DNA of 64,000 nt from Treponema socranskii subsp. socranskii VPI DR56BR1116 = ATCC 35536 (GCF_000468115.1 NZ_AVQI01000028.1:22724-86723); one strand, 5' to 3'. Numbered from the stretch's first letter, positions 42,612 to 51,916 are shown. Program-made: numbers and translations. The notes: a model not told the origin generated them from the sequence alone.

Positions 42612-43511
42612 TTACAGCAAATGCATTTCGACGAGTACAGCATACAAACGGTGGGATTCTTCCTCCGTTAAATGCCGGATGGGACTTTTGCACGGCCCCG
42701 CGGCAATACCGAGCATTTGTAAACCGTCTTTGATAACGGCAGGGAAAGTTCCGAGCGTAAATGCCATACGCAACGGCGCTAATGCGAATTGGGCCTCACG
42801 CGCTTTTTCTATATTTCCGCATTTGAAATTATCATAAATCGCAACGGTAAGCTTCGGCGCAATATTTGCCGTCGCCGCAATGGCACCCGACGCACCGTAT
42901 GTCAGTCCTGCAAGAATATGGGTGTCATGCCCCTGTAATACATGAAAATTTCTATTATCCTTAGTTACTCGAATATACTCGCCTGTTAAATCGAAATTGC
43001 CGGAACTGTCTTTTATGCCGACGATATTATCGATTTGCGCAAGACGCGCAACAGTCTGTACAGTAATACCGACACCCGTTCGCGGCTCATTGTTATATAT
43101 GATAATCGGAAGACCGGTCGATTCTGCAATCGTTTTATAGTGAACGTAAAGATCGTCTTGGCTGGGTGAAATAAACATCGGCGTAAGTATTGAGACGGCG
43201 TTTACACCGCATTTTTCCGCCATCTGTGTCAGCGATATGACCTCTTTCGTCGTAATGCCGCCCGTCCCCGCATACACGGGCACTTTACCGTTTACCGTTT
43301 CCAGCGCAGTTTCGATTATCGTCTTTTTTTCATCAGGCGTAAACGCAAAAAATTCACCGGTCGTTCCAAGAACAAAAATTGCATGCACGCCGCCGTCAAG
43401 CAGATATGCGATAAGATGTTTCAACGCATTCAAATTGATCGTCTCGTCATCGTTCAACGGAGTAATAACGGGGGGAATAATACCGGCCGGCAGAAATCGC
43501 TTCGCTTCCAT
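42612..43511 (-). CDS. DHDPS-family aldolase of the second sugar-acid operon
   Basis: Class I aldolase of 299 residues: GTTGEFFAF (49-57), Tyr139 in IIYNNEPRTGVG, Schiff-base Lys167 in GIKDSS. EF rather than ETPTL after GTTG, and the catabolic neighbourhood, argue for a 2-keto-3-deoxy-sugar-acid aldolase or a related lyase rather than DapA. It sits directly downstream of the enolase-superfamily dehydratase, which would make just such a 2-keto-3-deoxy acid; together they would yield pyruvate and an aldehyde. The start has AGGAGC upstream. It ends the operon. Confidence 0.88.
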   Translation of the reverse strand: MEAKRFLPAGIIPPVITPLNDDETINLNALKHLIAYLLDGGVHAIFVLGTTGEFFAFTPDEKKTIIETALETVNGKVPVYAGTGGITTKEVISLTQMAEKCGVNAVSILTPMFISPSQDDLYVHYKTIAESTGLPIIIYNNEPRTGVGITVQTVARLAQIDNIVGIKDSSGNFDLTGEYIRVTKDNRNFHVLQGHDTHILAGLTYGASGAIAATANIAPKLTVAIYDNFKCGNIEKAREAQFALAPLRMAFTLGTFPAVIKDGLQMLGIAAGPCKSPIRHLTEEESHRLYAVLVEMHLL

Positions 43512-43532
43512 AATAAATAATGCTCCTTTTAT

Positions 43533-44648
43533 CTAAAAAGTTTGTATATGCCAATAATTTTCACGACGTATTATATCCCAATCGGGAATGAGCCCAAGAC
43601 CCGGGTTCGAATCGTTCAACATGATTTTACCGTCTTTATACTCGAAACCTTTTTTAAAAAAACTTTTGTTGAGTTCAAAATTTTCTACACTGAATTCCTG
43701 GTAGAAAAAATTCTCGCTATTCACATCAACCATGACGCTGGCCATTGTACCGACGGGCGAACCGCTGTTATGCGGAGCAAATTTTAAACCGTAGGCCTCA
43801 GCTGCAGATGCCATCTTTTTCAATTCCAAAATACCGCCTGAATGCGTCACATCAGGCTGTACGATTGAATAAAAGCCCTCTTCATTCAATATACGATGTT
43901 GAAATCGAGTGAAATACCGTTCACCTGCAGCAATCGGAATATCGCTTTTTATCGCAAGTTTGCGATAGCCAGTAAAATTATCGGGATGCATCGGTTCTTC
44001 TATAAAACCGGGTTTGAAGAGACTAACGTTTCGTACAAAATCAAGTGCTCCGTCATATGAGAGCGAGCCGTGAAGTTCTATAAAAAGTTCAATATCCTGA
44101 CCGACGGCTTCGCGCACCGCTTTTACACACTCAATTCCGCCGGCAACCTTCTCTCTTTCCGTCGCGTTCTCCGGTACCGCCTTCAACGGATCCCACTTGA
44201 TCGCTTTAAAACCGAGATTAACGGTTTTTACGGCGCTGCATGCAAAATCTTCATATGTCTCGGCATTCATAAACCACGTATTCGCATAAAGGGGAATTGC
44301 GGTTCGAAGCTTTCCTCCAAGCAAATTATATACCGGTTGGCCCGTCTTTTGTCCGATAATATCCCACATCGCCATTTCTACACCGCTAATCGCACTGTTA
44401 AAAACAACGCCGTTCCTCCATGCATCGCGGATAAACGAAGTTTCAAAAAAATATTCGATATCAAACGGCGATTTTCCGACTACTATCGGCGCAATATGAT
44501 TTTCAATAGCCGCTTTTACGGCCGTCTCTTTATTGCGTACAGTCGCTTCACCAATTCCGGTAATACCTTCATCTGTAGTTACCTCAATAAAAATAATATT
44601 CCGCCATACTGAAAAATGCATATATGCATAGACACCGGTAATTTTCAT
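43533..44648 (-). CDS. Mandelate-racemase/galactonate-dehydratase-type enolase-superfamily enzyme
   Basis: Enzyme of 371 residues in the enolase superfamily, closest in pattern to D-galactonate and D-gluconate dehydratases, which turn aldonates into 2-keto-3-deoxy acids. The metal-ligand strands are DIELFIELHG near 195, FIEEPMHPDN near 220 and IAAGERYFTRF near 245. The general-base region IVQPDVTHSGGI is near 263 and KFAPHNSGSPVG is near 290. The first ligand strand has Glu (IELH) where many have Asp, so substrate assignment stays open. It begins four bases before the end of the GntR gene, so the two overlap and are coupled. Sugar-acid dehydration is the likely step feeding the aldolase. Confidence 0.87.
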   Translation of the reverse strand: MKITGVYAYMHFSVWRNIIFIEVTTDEGITGIGEATVRNKETAVKAAIENHIAPIVVGKSPFDIEYFFETSFIRDAWRNGVVFNSAISGVEMAMWDIIGQKTGQPVYNLLGGKLRTAIPLYANTWFMNAETYEDFACSAVKTVNLGFKAIKWDPLKAVPENATEREKVAGGIECVKAVREAVGQDIELFIELHGSLSYDGALDFVRNVSLFKPGFIEEPMHPDNFTGYRKLAIKSDIPIAAGERYFTRFQHRILNEEGFYSIVQPDVTHSGGILELKKMASAAEAYGLKFAPHNSGSPVGTMASVMVDVNSENFFYQEFSVENFELNKSFFKKGFEYKDGKIMLNDSNPGLGLIPDWDIIRRENYWHIQTF

Positions 44649-45310
44649 GTTTCTCCTTCTTTATCTTTTGTCAATATAATTTCATAGGCCGTTTCTCTGA
44701 TATGCCGGATAATAGCCTTTTCCGCATTTTCCGCATCGCGTGCCATCATATAATCCAAAACGATACGATGCTCCCGTACGCCCTTTATACGTTTTGAGAC
44801 ATCGCTCAACGCCGTCTTTCTGATCGTATAATCATACGACATAAGCCGATCGATCTGCATAATTAAATACTGGTTATGAGAGGCAAGTCGTATGCTTCTG
44901 TGAAATGCCGTATTCAACACAATCAAATCGGCAAGGTTTCCCGTTTCGGCTGCATGCCCGCTTTTTTCCAGAATTTTATTCATATTATTAAGTTCTTCAT
45001 CCGTTGCAACATGGGAAGCTATATATGCAGCATCGCCTTCCAGCGATGCGCGGATATACGCCATATCTCGTATACTTTGAATCGCATACTCGCTGACAAC
45101 AGTACCTGAACGCGGTAAAATTTTAATAAGTCCCTCCGTCTGTAAAATTTTAAACGCTTCACGTACCGGCGTCGCGCTTATATTCATCTGTCTGCAAATT
45201 TTATTTGCAGATATTTTTTCTCCTGCCTTTAGCTTTCCCTCAAAGATATCGCTCCGTATTATACTCGCAACTTGATAAGAAATCGGTATGGAAATTTCAA
45301 TCGGTTCCAT
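44645..45310 (-). CDS. GntR/FadR-type (FCD) transcriptional regulator
   Basis: DNA-binding protein of 221 residues. Winged-helix GntR domain about 12-75 (IFEGKLKAGEKISANKICRQMNISATPVREAFKILQTEGLIK) and an FCD effector domain about 85-215, with the metal-binding His/Asp pattern around LNTAFHRSIRLASHNQYL and HRIVLDYMMARD. FCD proteins sense carboxylated sugars such as gluconate, glucuronate or galactonate, matching the enzymes it is co-transcribed with. It most likely represses the operon promoter at 48650-48677, where a long palindrome covers the start site. Start site: AAGGA lies somewhat far upstream, so translation may depend on the preceding gene 20 bases away. Confidence 0.9.
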   Translation of the reverse strand: MEPIEISIPISYQVASIIRSDIFEGKLKAGEKISANKICRQMNISATPVREAFKILQTEGLIKILPRSGTVVSEYAIQSIRDMAYIRASLEGDAAYIASHVATDEELNNMNKILEKSGHAAETGNLADLIVLNTAFHRSIRLASHNQYLIMQIDRLMSYDYTIRKTALSDVSKRIKGVREHRIVLDYMMARDAENAEKAIIRHIRETAYEIILTKDKEGET

Positions 45311-45329
45311 AAAATACTGTCCATCCTTG

Positions 45330-46160
45330 TTATTCTTTTATACTGCCTGATGTCATTCCGGCGAAGAAGAAATTCTGACAAAACAAGAATACAAGAATAA
45401 GGAGTACGCTTGCAAGTAAGTTAGCCGCCATCATTTCATTCCAATTTACTTTCGTATCTTCGATCATCTGTCCGATTCCGACAGTCAATGTTTTCATTTT
45501 ATCGGAAGTTGTAAGTACCAACGCAAATTGAAATTCATTCCAACTATTAATAAACGAGTAGATTGCGGTAGCGGCAATGCCTGGTAACGATAACGGAAAG
45601 ATAATCCTAAAAAATATTCCAAACTGTCCGAGCCCGTCGATAGACGCTGCGGCATCGAGATCCTTTGAAATAGTCTCGAAGTGACTATACATGAGCCATG
45701 TACAAAGCGGCGTTTGAAACGATATATATACGATTATCAATCCCATATGCGTATTAATCAAGCCGTATAGCTTAAGAATACGAAAATAGGGTACAAGCAT
45801 GATGACCGACGGAAACATCTGTGTCGCCAAAATAAAGCCGAGAAATGCAGCCCTCCCTTTAAAATTAAAGCGTGATACGCCGAAACCGGCAAAAGTAGAT
45901 ATGAATAACGTTAATAACGTAGCACCGATTACAACGATTAAACTATTGGAGAAAAACGTACCGAAACTGTATGACGTAATAATATTTTTATAGGCCTGCA
46001 GCGTCGGATGACGGGGAATCAGCGTCAGAGGATTTTCAAACGTTTCCGGCGTTGTCTTAAAGCTTGTTGCTACCATCCAATAGACGGGCACAAGAACAAG
46101 TAGACTACCCAAAATAATAATTATCATTGAAAAGAAAGGTTTTTTGCGTAGTACAGTCAT
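45330..46160 (-). CDS. Sugar ABC importer permease, MalG/UgpE type
   Basis: Membrane subunit of 276 residues with six hydrophobic segments and the coupling motif AASIDGLGQFGIFFRIIFPLSLPG near 180-203 (EAA loop). The frame is open to 46181, but the ATG at 46160 follows the stop of the partner permease by four bases and gives MTVLRKKPFFSMIIIILG. MalG/UgpE-type proteins pair with a MalF/UgpA-type subunit. No ATPase gene is present in the operon, so a shared MsmX/UgpC-like ATPase encoded elsewhere is probably used. Confidence 0.9.
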   Translation of the reverse strand: MTVLRKKPFFSMIIIILGSLLVLVPVYWMVATSFKTTPETFENPLTLIPRHPTLQAYKNIITSYSFGTFFSNSLIVVIGATLLTLFISTFAGFGVSRFNFKGRAAFLGFILATQMFPSVIMLVPYFRILKLYGLINTHMGLIIVYISFQTPLCTWLMYSHFETISKDLDAAASIDGLGQFGIFFRIIFPLSLPGIAATAIYSFINSWNEFQFALVLTTSDKMKTLTVGIGQMIEDTKVNWNEMMAANLLASVLLILVFLFCQNFFFAGMTSGSIKE

Positions 46161-46164
46161 ACGT

Positions 46165-47064
46165 CTAATCTCCCATCGCAATCTTTTTCTTCATTTTACG
46201 CTGTATTGCCGTCATAAAAATAATGATAACGAAAACGAAGACTGCGCGCGTTGAAGATTCGCCGAAACGCATATATTCGAAGCCCGTTTTGTAGATGTCG
46301 ATCGAAACGACGCGTGTTGCATCAACCGGTCCGCCGTAGGTCAGATTCCAGATCAATGTAAAATGTTTAAAACACCACATAAGCTCCAGTATGATAGTCG
46401 TTGAAAGAACCGGCATAATACCGGGAAGCGAAACGTGTATAAACTGTTGTACCTTATTGCATCCGTCCAGTTCCGCCTGTTCATACAAATCAGGAGAAAT
46501 CGTCTGCAGCGCACTCATAATCATTACCATAAAAAATGGAAATCCCTTCCAAATACATACTACGATGACGGCTGCCATGGCGGTAGACGCATTACTCAAC
46601 CACTCTACATTTTGCTCAATTATATGCATCTCTCTTAGAATATAGTTAATCAAACCGTAATTTGCATTGTATAGCCATTTCCACAGCAAACCGATAACGA
46701 CGTCGGGAAAAAACCACGGCAAAACCAAAACGGAACGAAAAAATGACTTACAGGGGAAATCTCTTTGCGTCAAAATAGCGGCAAATAATAACCCCAATAC
46801 AGCTCTGCCTGCTACGGTACAGAATGTAAAAATTAAAGTTCTTCCTATCGAGCGGTAAAAAGCGGCATCTTTTATTAATCGAATATAATAGGTAAATCCA
46901 ACAAATTTAAATTTATTGACCAGGTTCGTATCGAACAGGCTTATCACAATACCGTAAATCAGCGGATATAATACCATAAATAAAAGCGTCAGTAATGCCG
47001 GCGTACAAAACACATATCCGTACCGAATTTGCTGCAGATTTCTTTCCCTTCGTCCATATAGCAT
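46165..47064 (-). CDS. Sugar ABC importer permease, MalF/UgpA type
   Basis: Membrane subunit of 299 residues with six main hydrophobic segments and the EAA loop EQAELDGCNKVQQFIHVSLPGIMPV near 195-219. It pairs with the MalG-type subunit just downstream and with the binding protein just upstream. The start at 47064 fits the family N terminus (RNLQQIRYGYVFCTPALLTLLFMVLYPLIYG). This is a CUT1-type carbohydrate importer, which usually handles oligosaccharides or sugar derivatives; the sugar-acid enzymes nearby suggest an acidic sugar. Confidence 0.9.
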   Translation of the reverse strand: MLYGRRERNLQQIRYGYVFCTPALLTLLFMVLYPLIYGIVISLFDTNLVNKFKFVGFTYYIRLIKDAAFYRSIGRTLIFTFCTVAGRAVLGLLFAAILTQRDFPCKSFFRSVLVLPWFFPDVVIGLLWKWLYNANYGLINYILREMHIIEQNVEWLSNASTAMAAVIVVCIWKGFPFFMVMIMSALQTISPDLYEQAELDGCNKVQQFIHVSLPGIMPVLSTTIILELMWCFKHFTLIWNLTYGGPVDATRVVSIDIYKTGFEYMRFGESSTRAVFVFVIIIFMTAIQRKMKKKIAMGD

Positions 47065-47136
47065 ACTAAACCTCGCATGTTTTCTCTCTATCCGTATTTA
47101 TACGAACAAAAGAAGACAGTGTTTATATAGACACAA

Positions 47137-48432
47137 TCAATTATTATTAATAATCTTTTGGATTTCCACTGCTGCAGCTTTTACCTCCGCTTCAATATTT
47201 GCAGACGGCATACTAAGTAATTTTTGATACGTTCTTCCAAGTATGCTTTTTACTTCAGGATAATAGGGTGCTTGCGGAGTAAGCTCCATAGCATTTGCAG
47301 CCGCGACAAATCCTTTAAACAGATCCGTTTGCAGATATTTTGAATCGGCAGTAGCGTCTTTTGTACACGGCATACGGCCGGTAACTTCCGCCCAACGCAT
47401 AGCGTTCTGTTTATTACTCATAAATTTAATAAATTTTACCGCTGCATTTTTATGTTTACTATCGGGATTCAAAGACCATCCGAGAATCGACACTGGCGTA
47501 AATGTTGTTTTAGCCGAAGGCATTTGTACGGAACCGATTTTATCTTTTAAGTCGGGAGAAGCGGCGAAAATTTTCCCAATGGAATTTGAACCTGCAAGCA
47601 ACATACCGATTTGATTGGCTGCCATTAAATTAACGTTTTCATTAAAAGAATTCTCAAGCGCGCCCGGAGGGACGACGCCGTCTTTGTTCTTCAAATTAAC
47701 AAAATATTTAAACGCCTCGACACTTTCGGGTATTCCCACTTCGGTTTTCCATTTCCCGTTTTCCTGATATAATTCGCGTACGCCGAAAGACCGTAAAATC
47801 ATAACGAATCGAGTTTCACCGGAATCGTCAGCAGTACCGATCATTCCGAATCCATAGCGGTCAATCGTACCGTCGCTGTTTGTATCTTTATTTAATGCTT
47901 TTGCAACGTTTCGCATTTCTTCAAGTGTTTTCGGCGGTTGAAGTCCTGTCTCTATCAACCAGTCTTTTCGATAGATCAATGCGTTCGGACCAGAATACCA
48001 CGGATAAAGAACAAAGCGCTTATCTAGAGTACAACCATTACGGATCGACGGAATAATATTATCGAGTTCTTCCTTTGTCATATATCCCGATAAATCCTCA
48101 CAAATACCCATATCATATAATTTTCCGACATTATTTTCCGTATTTACAAATAAATCGGGAAGAGAACCCGCTGCAGCCAATGTCGTAATTTTTTGTAAGG
48201 CTTGGTTCATTGGCACACCGGCAACTTCAATTTTAATATCGGGATTTTGTTTTTCAAATGCCGCAATATACTCGGCGGCAAGCGGTCCTTCCGGATTCTG
48301 TGTAACGGCAGTAGTAAGGATCGTCACCGTAGCGGTTCCCGTTTCGCCTGTTTCTTTTTCAAGAGAACCTGTTGCCTGTACAGCACCCAAAATCCACATC
48401 AACATGAATAAAGACATTCCCAAACGCTTCAT
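47137..48432 (-). CDS. Extracellular sugar-binding protein of the ABC importer
   Basis: Family 1 solute-binding protein of 431 residues. The signal sequence MKRLGMSLFMLMWILGAVQA is followed by TGSLEKE; there is no Cys at the cleavage site, so it is not a lipoprotein, as for several spirochaetal binding proteins. The body shows EYIAAFEKQNPDIKIEVAGVPMNQALQKITTLAAAGSLPDLF near 50-95, a classical family 1 opening, and WSLNPDSKHKNAAVKFIKFM near 320. AGGAGG before the ATG is the ribosome site. It is the first gene of the operon. Upstream is a leader of about 210 bases containing repeat element B and a palindrome. Confidence 0.9.
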   Translation of the reverse strand: MKRLGMSLFMLMWILGAVQATGSLEKETGETGTATVTILTTAVTQNPEGPLAAEYIAAFEKQNPDIKIEVAGVPMNQALQKITTLAAAGSLPDLFVNTENNVGKLYDMGICEDLSGYMTKEELDNIIPSIRNGCTLDKRFVLYPWYSGPNALIYRKDWLIETGLQPPKTLEEMRNVAKALNKDTNSDGTIDRYGFGMIGTADDSGETRFVMILRSFGVRELYQENGKWKTEVGIPESVEAFKYFVNLKNKDGVVPPGALENSFNENVNLMAANQIGMLLAGSNSIGKIFAASPDLKDKIGSVQMPSAKTTFTPVSILGWSLNPDSKHKNAAVKFIKFMSNKQNAMRWAEVTGRMPCTKDATADSKYLQTDLFKGFVAAANAMELTPQAPYYPEVKSILGRTYQKLLSMPSANIEAEVKAAAVEIQKIINNN

Positions 48433-48460
48433 ACGACCTCCTGTAACATATTCAATAATA

Positions 48461-48600
48461 GGAGCTATCCAAAAATTTCAGTTTTTTAGATAGTTTCCTT
48501 GATTTAATATGCGACGTTTAAAATTAACTCATTACGATACAAAGACTCAATTTTAAACTCGACGAGCAGTCGAAAAGTAACCCCTTTTGAGACAGCTCCA
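48461..48600 (+). repeat. Three-hairpin structured repeat element, copy B
   Basis: Second copy of the element at 31334-31478. Stem I pairs 48461-48476 with 48482-48497 (two mismatches), stem II pairs 48516-48525 with 48549-48558, and stem III pairs 48564-48571 with 48591-48598 (one mismatch), with the G-A/A-G motif at 48572-48573 and 48589-48590. Several positions differ from copy A on both strands of a stem at once, keeping the pair. Wobble G-T pairs occur only in the plus orientation. It lies in the leader of the divergent sugar operon, antisense to that mRNA. Confidence 0.75.
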
Positions 48601-48607
48601 TCATATA

Positions 48608-48649
48608 TTACTAAACTGCAATCTAAGATCTTAGATTGCAGTTTAGTAA
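48608..48649. promoter_or_regulatory. 42-nt perfect palindrome on the sugar ABC operon start site
   Basis: Two 21-base arms are exact reverse complements, meeting at AGATCT (48626-48631). It begins immediately after the minus-strand -10 box, so the predicted start (about 48643) lies inside it. Repressor binding by the GntR/FCD protein, or a 5'-terminal mRNA hairpin, are the two readings. Confidence 0.8.
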
Positions 48650-48677
48650 ATAATATCATAAAAATACGGTATGTCAA
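48650..48677 (-). promoter_or_regulatory. Promoter of the sugar ABC importer operon
   Basis: Minus-strand TTGACA (48672-48677), 16 bases, TATTAT (48650-48655). The resulting leader to the first start codon at 48432 is about 210 bases. Confidence 0.7.
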
Positions 48678-48852
48678 GAAGATTTTTTATATAATACCAG
48701 TATTTTTTATAAAACACCTATATTTAAATATAGTATTATGATAAGCGTACGAATCGTTCGCAAATTCGGGCGGGAGCGAGGGGGAGACTTCCCCCTTTGT
48801 CATTTTAATAAATTTTATTAAAATAAATTCGAAGTGTCCGCGCGGAAGCGCA

Positions 48853-48887
48853 TTGCAAATTTTTCGTTTTTCCTGCATACTTTCCGC
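48853..48887 (+). promoter_or_regulatory. Leaderless-type promoter of purB
   Basis: TTGCAA (48853-48858), 17 bases, CATACT (48876-48881), then six bases to the ATG. No ribosome site is present. Confidence 0.75.
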
Positions 48888-50312
48888 ATGAAAACCCGTT
48901 CCGTTTTTGAAAATATTTCGCCGGTGGATCACCGTTATTCGATTTCCGAAAAAGACGTATACGATAAACTCGCGCGCTGCATTTCCGAAGAGGCGGCGGT
49001 GCGCTCGTGCGCGAAAGCCGAAGCAGCTCTCGTAAAAGCGCATTTCGAAGTGCGCGGCGCGCTCACGTCTGAAATCGAGCAGGCGATCGATGCGGCGGCA
49101 AATACCGTCGATCCCGAAGAAGTATACGCCGAAGAAGAAAAGACGCAGCACAATATCCGCGCGCTCGTCAACGTGATGAAACGGAGTGTTCCGAGTGAAA
49201 TCGCGCCCTTCGTTCACTTGGGTGCGACGAGCGTCGACATACTCGATACTGCGCTTGCACTTCGCATGCGAGACGTTATGCAAAACGTCACCCTGCCCGA
49301 ACTGAAAGCGCTCGAAAGGGCGCTCTGCGATATCGCGCTGCGCGATGCCGAAACGCCGCAAGTCGGGCGCACGCACGGTCAGCACGCCGTTCCGATCACC
49401 TTCGGCTGGACAATAGCGGAATTCGTTTCGAGGCTCGGAAAATCGATTATTAAAATCGAAGAGCTTGCAAAGCAGCTGAAAGGAAAACTCGCAGGCCCCG
49501 TCGGCGCGTATAACGGGCTTTCGATGATCGTCAAAGACCCCGAAGATTTGGAGCGGCGCTATCTCGCATTTCTCGGTCTCGAAGCGAGCGAATATTCGAA
49601 CCAGCTCGTCGAACCGGAATACCTTTTACGCCTGCTGCTCGAATGCAATACCGCGTTCGGCATCATCGCAAACCTCGCCGACGATTTGCGCAATCTCCAG
49701 CGTTCGGAGATCGGAGAAGTGTTCGAGTATTTCAGTTCGACGCAAGTCGGTTCGAGTACGATGCCGCAAAAGCGCAATCCGTGGAACAGCGAACACGTAA
49801 AGTCTCTGTGGAAAGCGATGTGTCCGCGCGTCATCACGTTTTACATGGATCAGATTTCGGAACACCAGCGCGATTTGACGAACAGCGCGAGCCAGCGGTT
49901 TATCGCCGATTACGTCGCAGGCTTTACGATGGCGGTGAGCCGCATGAAAAAAGTCGTGTCCGGTTTGCAGGCGGACACGGAAGCGATGGCGAAGACGCTT
50001 GAAAATGCGGGCGGCAGAGTAAGGGGCGGAGTACTTGCGGAACCGGCGTATATTTTGCTCGGAGAAGCGGGAGTGAGCGACGGTCATGAAATCGTCAGAA
50101 AGATTACGCTCGAATGCGAAAAGACGGGAGAGCCGTTTTTTGCCGTGCTGAAACGCCACACGGATGCTTTTAATAAAATAACCGAACAGCTGAAAAAGCT
50201 CGGAGTCGAGGACGCGGAAACGTTTTTCGAAAACCCCGCGCGCTACCGCGGACTCGCTGCGGAAAAATCGAAGCGCATCGCGGAAAAGTACGCGGCGCTG
50301 ATGAAGGGCTGA
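48888..50312 (+). CDS. purB: Adenylosuccinate lyase
   Basis: Cleaves SAICAR and adenylosuccinate in purine synthesis. 474 residues of the fumarase/aspartase superfamily: QHNIRALVNVM near 85, HLGATSVDILDTA near 105, the catalytic His region VGRTHGQHAVPITFG near 160, and the signature loop GSSTMPQKRNPWNSE near 285-299 containing the catalytic Ser. The frame is open from 48834, but conservation starts at MKTRSVFENISPVDHRY. The ATG at 48888 is six bases after a -10 box without a ribosome site. Its purL partner is far away at 16740, also with a leaderless-type start. Confidence 0.95.
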   Translation: MKTRSVFENISPVDHRYSISEKDVYDKLARCISEEAAVRSCAKAEAALVKAHFEVRGALTSEIEQAIDAAANTVDPEEVYAEEEKTQHNIRALVNVMKRSVPSEIAPFVHLGATSVDILDTALALRMRDVMQNVTLPELKALERALCDIALRDAETPQVGRTHGQHAVPITFGWTIAEFVSRLGKSIIKIEELAKQLKGKLAGPVGAYNGLSMIVKDPEDLERRYLAFLGLEASEYSNQLVEPEYLLRLLLECNTAFGIIANLADDLRNLQRSEIGEVFEYFSSTQVGSSTMPQKRNPWNSEHVKSLWKAMCPRVITFYMDQISEHQRDLTNSASQRFIADYVAGFTMAVSRMKKVVSGLQADTEAMAKTLENAGGRVRGGVLAEPAYILLGEAGVSDGHEIVRKITLECEKTGEPFFAVLKRHTDAFNKITEQLKKLGVEDAETFFENPARYRGLAAEKSKRIAEKYAALMKG

Positions 50313-50376
50313 TGAGTTGAGAGAAAGACAACGCAGCGGGCGCTCCTGTATCCCGCGCGACTGCTGCGGCGATACC

Positions 50377-50405
50377 TTGCGGAGAACGGCAAATACTTTT
50401 ATAAT
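50377..50405 (+). promoter_or_regulatory. ackA promoter
   Basis: TTGCGG (50377-50382), 17 bases, TATAAT (50400-50405), with the ATG 33 bases on and AAGGA as ribosome site. Confidence 0.7.
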
Positions 50406-50437
50406 ATTACACACAATTTTTTATTAAGGAAGCGAGT

Positions 50438-51772
50438 ATGGTTATTCTAACGCTTAACTGCGGTTCATCTTCCGCAAAGTACCAAGTTTACGACTGGGAC
50501 GACAAAGCCGTTTTGTGCACCGGCATCGTAGAACGCGTCGGCCGCCCGGGTTCGGTCATTACGCACTGCGTCGGAGCCGACAAACACAAAATCGAAAGTC
50601 CCTGCCCGACACACAAAGAAGCGATCGAACTTATCATGAAAGAAATCACCGACGAAAAAGTCGGCGTCATCAAAGACATGAGCGCTATCGGAGCGGTCGG
50701 TCATCGCGTACTCCACGGCGGTGAAAAATTCACAAAGTCCGTCATCATCACGCCGGCCGTGCTCGATACGTTCCGCGAAGTACAGGATTTGGGGCCGCTG
50801 CACAATCCTGCAAATATCATGGGTATCGAAGCCGCGCAAAAAGTGCTGCCGAAGGTTCCGCACTGCGCCGTCATGGATACAGCCTGGCACCAGACGATGC
50901 CCGAAGCGTCGTATATGTATGCGATCCCGCACGAATGGTACGAAAAATATCACGCGCGCCGCTACGGTTTCCACGGCACGTCGTTTATGTACACGTCGAA
51001 ACGCGCTGCGGTACTGCTCGGCAAACAGCCGAAAGACACGAATTTAATAATCTGCCATCTCGGAAACGGTGCATCGGTATGCGCGGTAAAAGGCGGCGTA
51101 TGTTTCGATACGTCTATGGGCATCACACCTCTCGAGGGGCTCGTCATGGGCACGAGATGCGGCGACATAGATGCGGCGCTCCCGTTTTATATCATGCGCA
51201 AAACCGGCATGAGCGCAGAAGAGATGGATACGGCGCTCAACAAGCAATGCGGCTTGCTCGGCATCACGGACGGAAAATACACGGACGGCCGTGATATCGA
51301 AAACGCTGCGGCATCGGGCGACAAACTTGCCGCTCTTTCGATCGAGATGTTTACGTACCGCTTAAAAAAATACATCGGTGCATACAAAGCCGCTCTCGGC
51401 CGCGTGGATGCGATCGTGTTTACGGCGGGTATCGGAGAACACTCACCGATCGTGCGCGGAAAAAGCCTCGAAGGATTGGAAGATCTCGGCATCAAAATCG
51501 ATGCGCAGAAAAACGAATGGTCGAACACCGGAAACGCGGAAACGTGCATCAGCGCCGACGACGGCAAAACGAAAATCTTCGTTATCCCGACGGATGAAGA
51601 ACTCGTCATGACCGAAGACGCGTACGCGCTCATGAAGGGCACGTACGACATCCACACGAAGTTTACGTACAGCTTCCAAGATCCGAAATACGTCAACAAA
51701 GCGCGCGAAGAGCTTTTGCCGAAGGATTTGGCAAAACGCCCGCACCTCGCGGACATCATCGCGCGTCCGTAA
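50438..51772 (+). CDS. ackA: Acetate kinase
   Basis: Interconverts acetyl phosphate and acetate with ATP formation, the main fermentative energy step of treponemes. 444 residues, somewhat longer than the common 400. Motifs: [12 protein letters not shown] at the N terminus, [10 protein letters not shown] near 90, [17 protein letters not shown] near 175-190 with the catalytic Arg and His nearby, [15 protein letters not shown] near 206, and [13 protein letters not shown] near 330. It stands as a single gene with its own promoter and a strong terminator; no pta gene is adjacent. Confidence 0.96.
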   Translation: MVILTLNCGSSSAKYQVYDWDDKAVLCTGIVERVGRPGSVITHCVGADKHKIESPCPTHKEAIELIMKEITDEKVGVIKDMSAIGAVGHRVLHGGEKFTKSVIITPAVLDTFREVQDLGPLHNPANIMGIEAAQKVLPKVPHCAVMDTAWHQTMPEASYMYAIPHEWYEKYHARRYGFHGTSFMYTSKRAAVLLGKQPKDTNLIICHLGNGASVCAVKGGVCFDTSMGITPLEGLVMGTRCGDIDAALPFYIMRKTGMSAEEMDTALNKQCGLLGITDGKYTDGRDIENAAASGDKLAALSIEMFTYRLKKYIGAYKAALGRVDAIVFTAGIGEHSPIVRGKSLEGLEDLGIKIDAQKNEWSNTGNAETCISADDGKTKIFVIPTDEELVMTEDAYALMKGTYDIHTKFTYSFQDPKYVNKAREELLPKDLAKRPHLADIIARP

Positions 51773-51785
51773 GCAAAAAAGATGC

Positions 51786-51816
51786 AAACGGGATGCCGAG
51801 CGGCGTCCCGTTTTTT
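51786..51816 (+). terminator. Rho-independent terminator after ackA
   Basis: AAACGGGA (51786-51793) pairs with TCCCGTTT (51806-51813), with GCCG-AG-CGGC inside, followed by six T in the plus direction. Confidence 0.85.
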
Positions 51817-51916
51817 ATATGCGTAAACCTTTCCGAAATCGTCGGTACCTCTAAAAATCTAAGCAAGTTTTTAGAAGTACCCGTTCAGCTGCTACTTTCG
51901 AAACTCGTGCTCGGGC

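Larger units (their letters stand above)
48433..48887. other. Regulatory and repeat-rich region between the sugar ABC operon and purB
   Basis: This 455-base gap has no gene. It holds, in order, structured repeat copy B (48461-48600), a 42-nt palindrome (48608-48649), the minus-strand operon promoter (48650-48677), a CTATATTTAAATATAG palindrome (48718-48733), a GGGGGA-GACT-TCCCCC hairpin (48780-48795), a TTTTAATAAA-T-TTTATTAAAA inverted repeat (48803-48823) and the purB promoter (48853-48881). Confidence 0.8.

Noticed and set aside
42612..43511. Second dapA
   Set aside because: The sequence has the Schiff-base core, but the post-GTTG segment and the operon of sugar-acid genes point to a catabolic aldolase; the biosynthetic dapA is at 15672-16577 beside asd.
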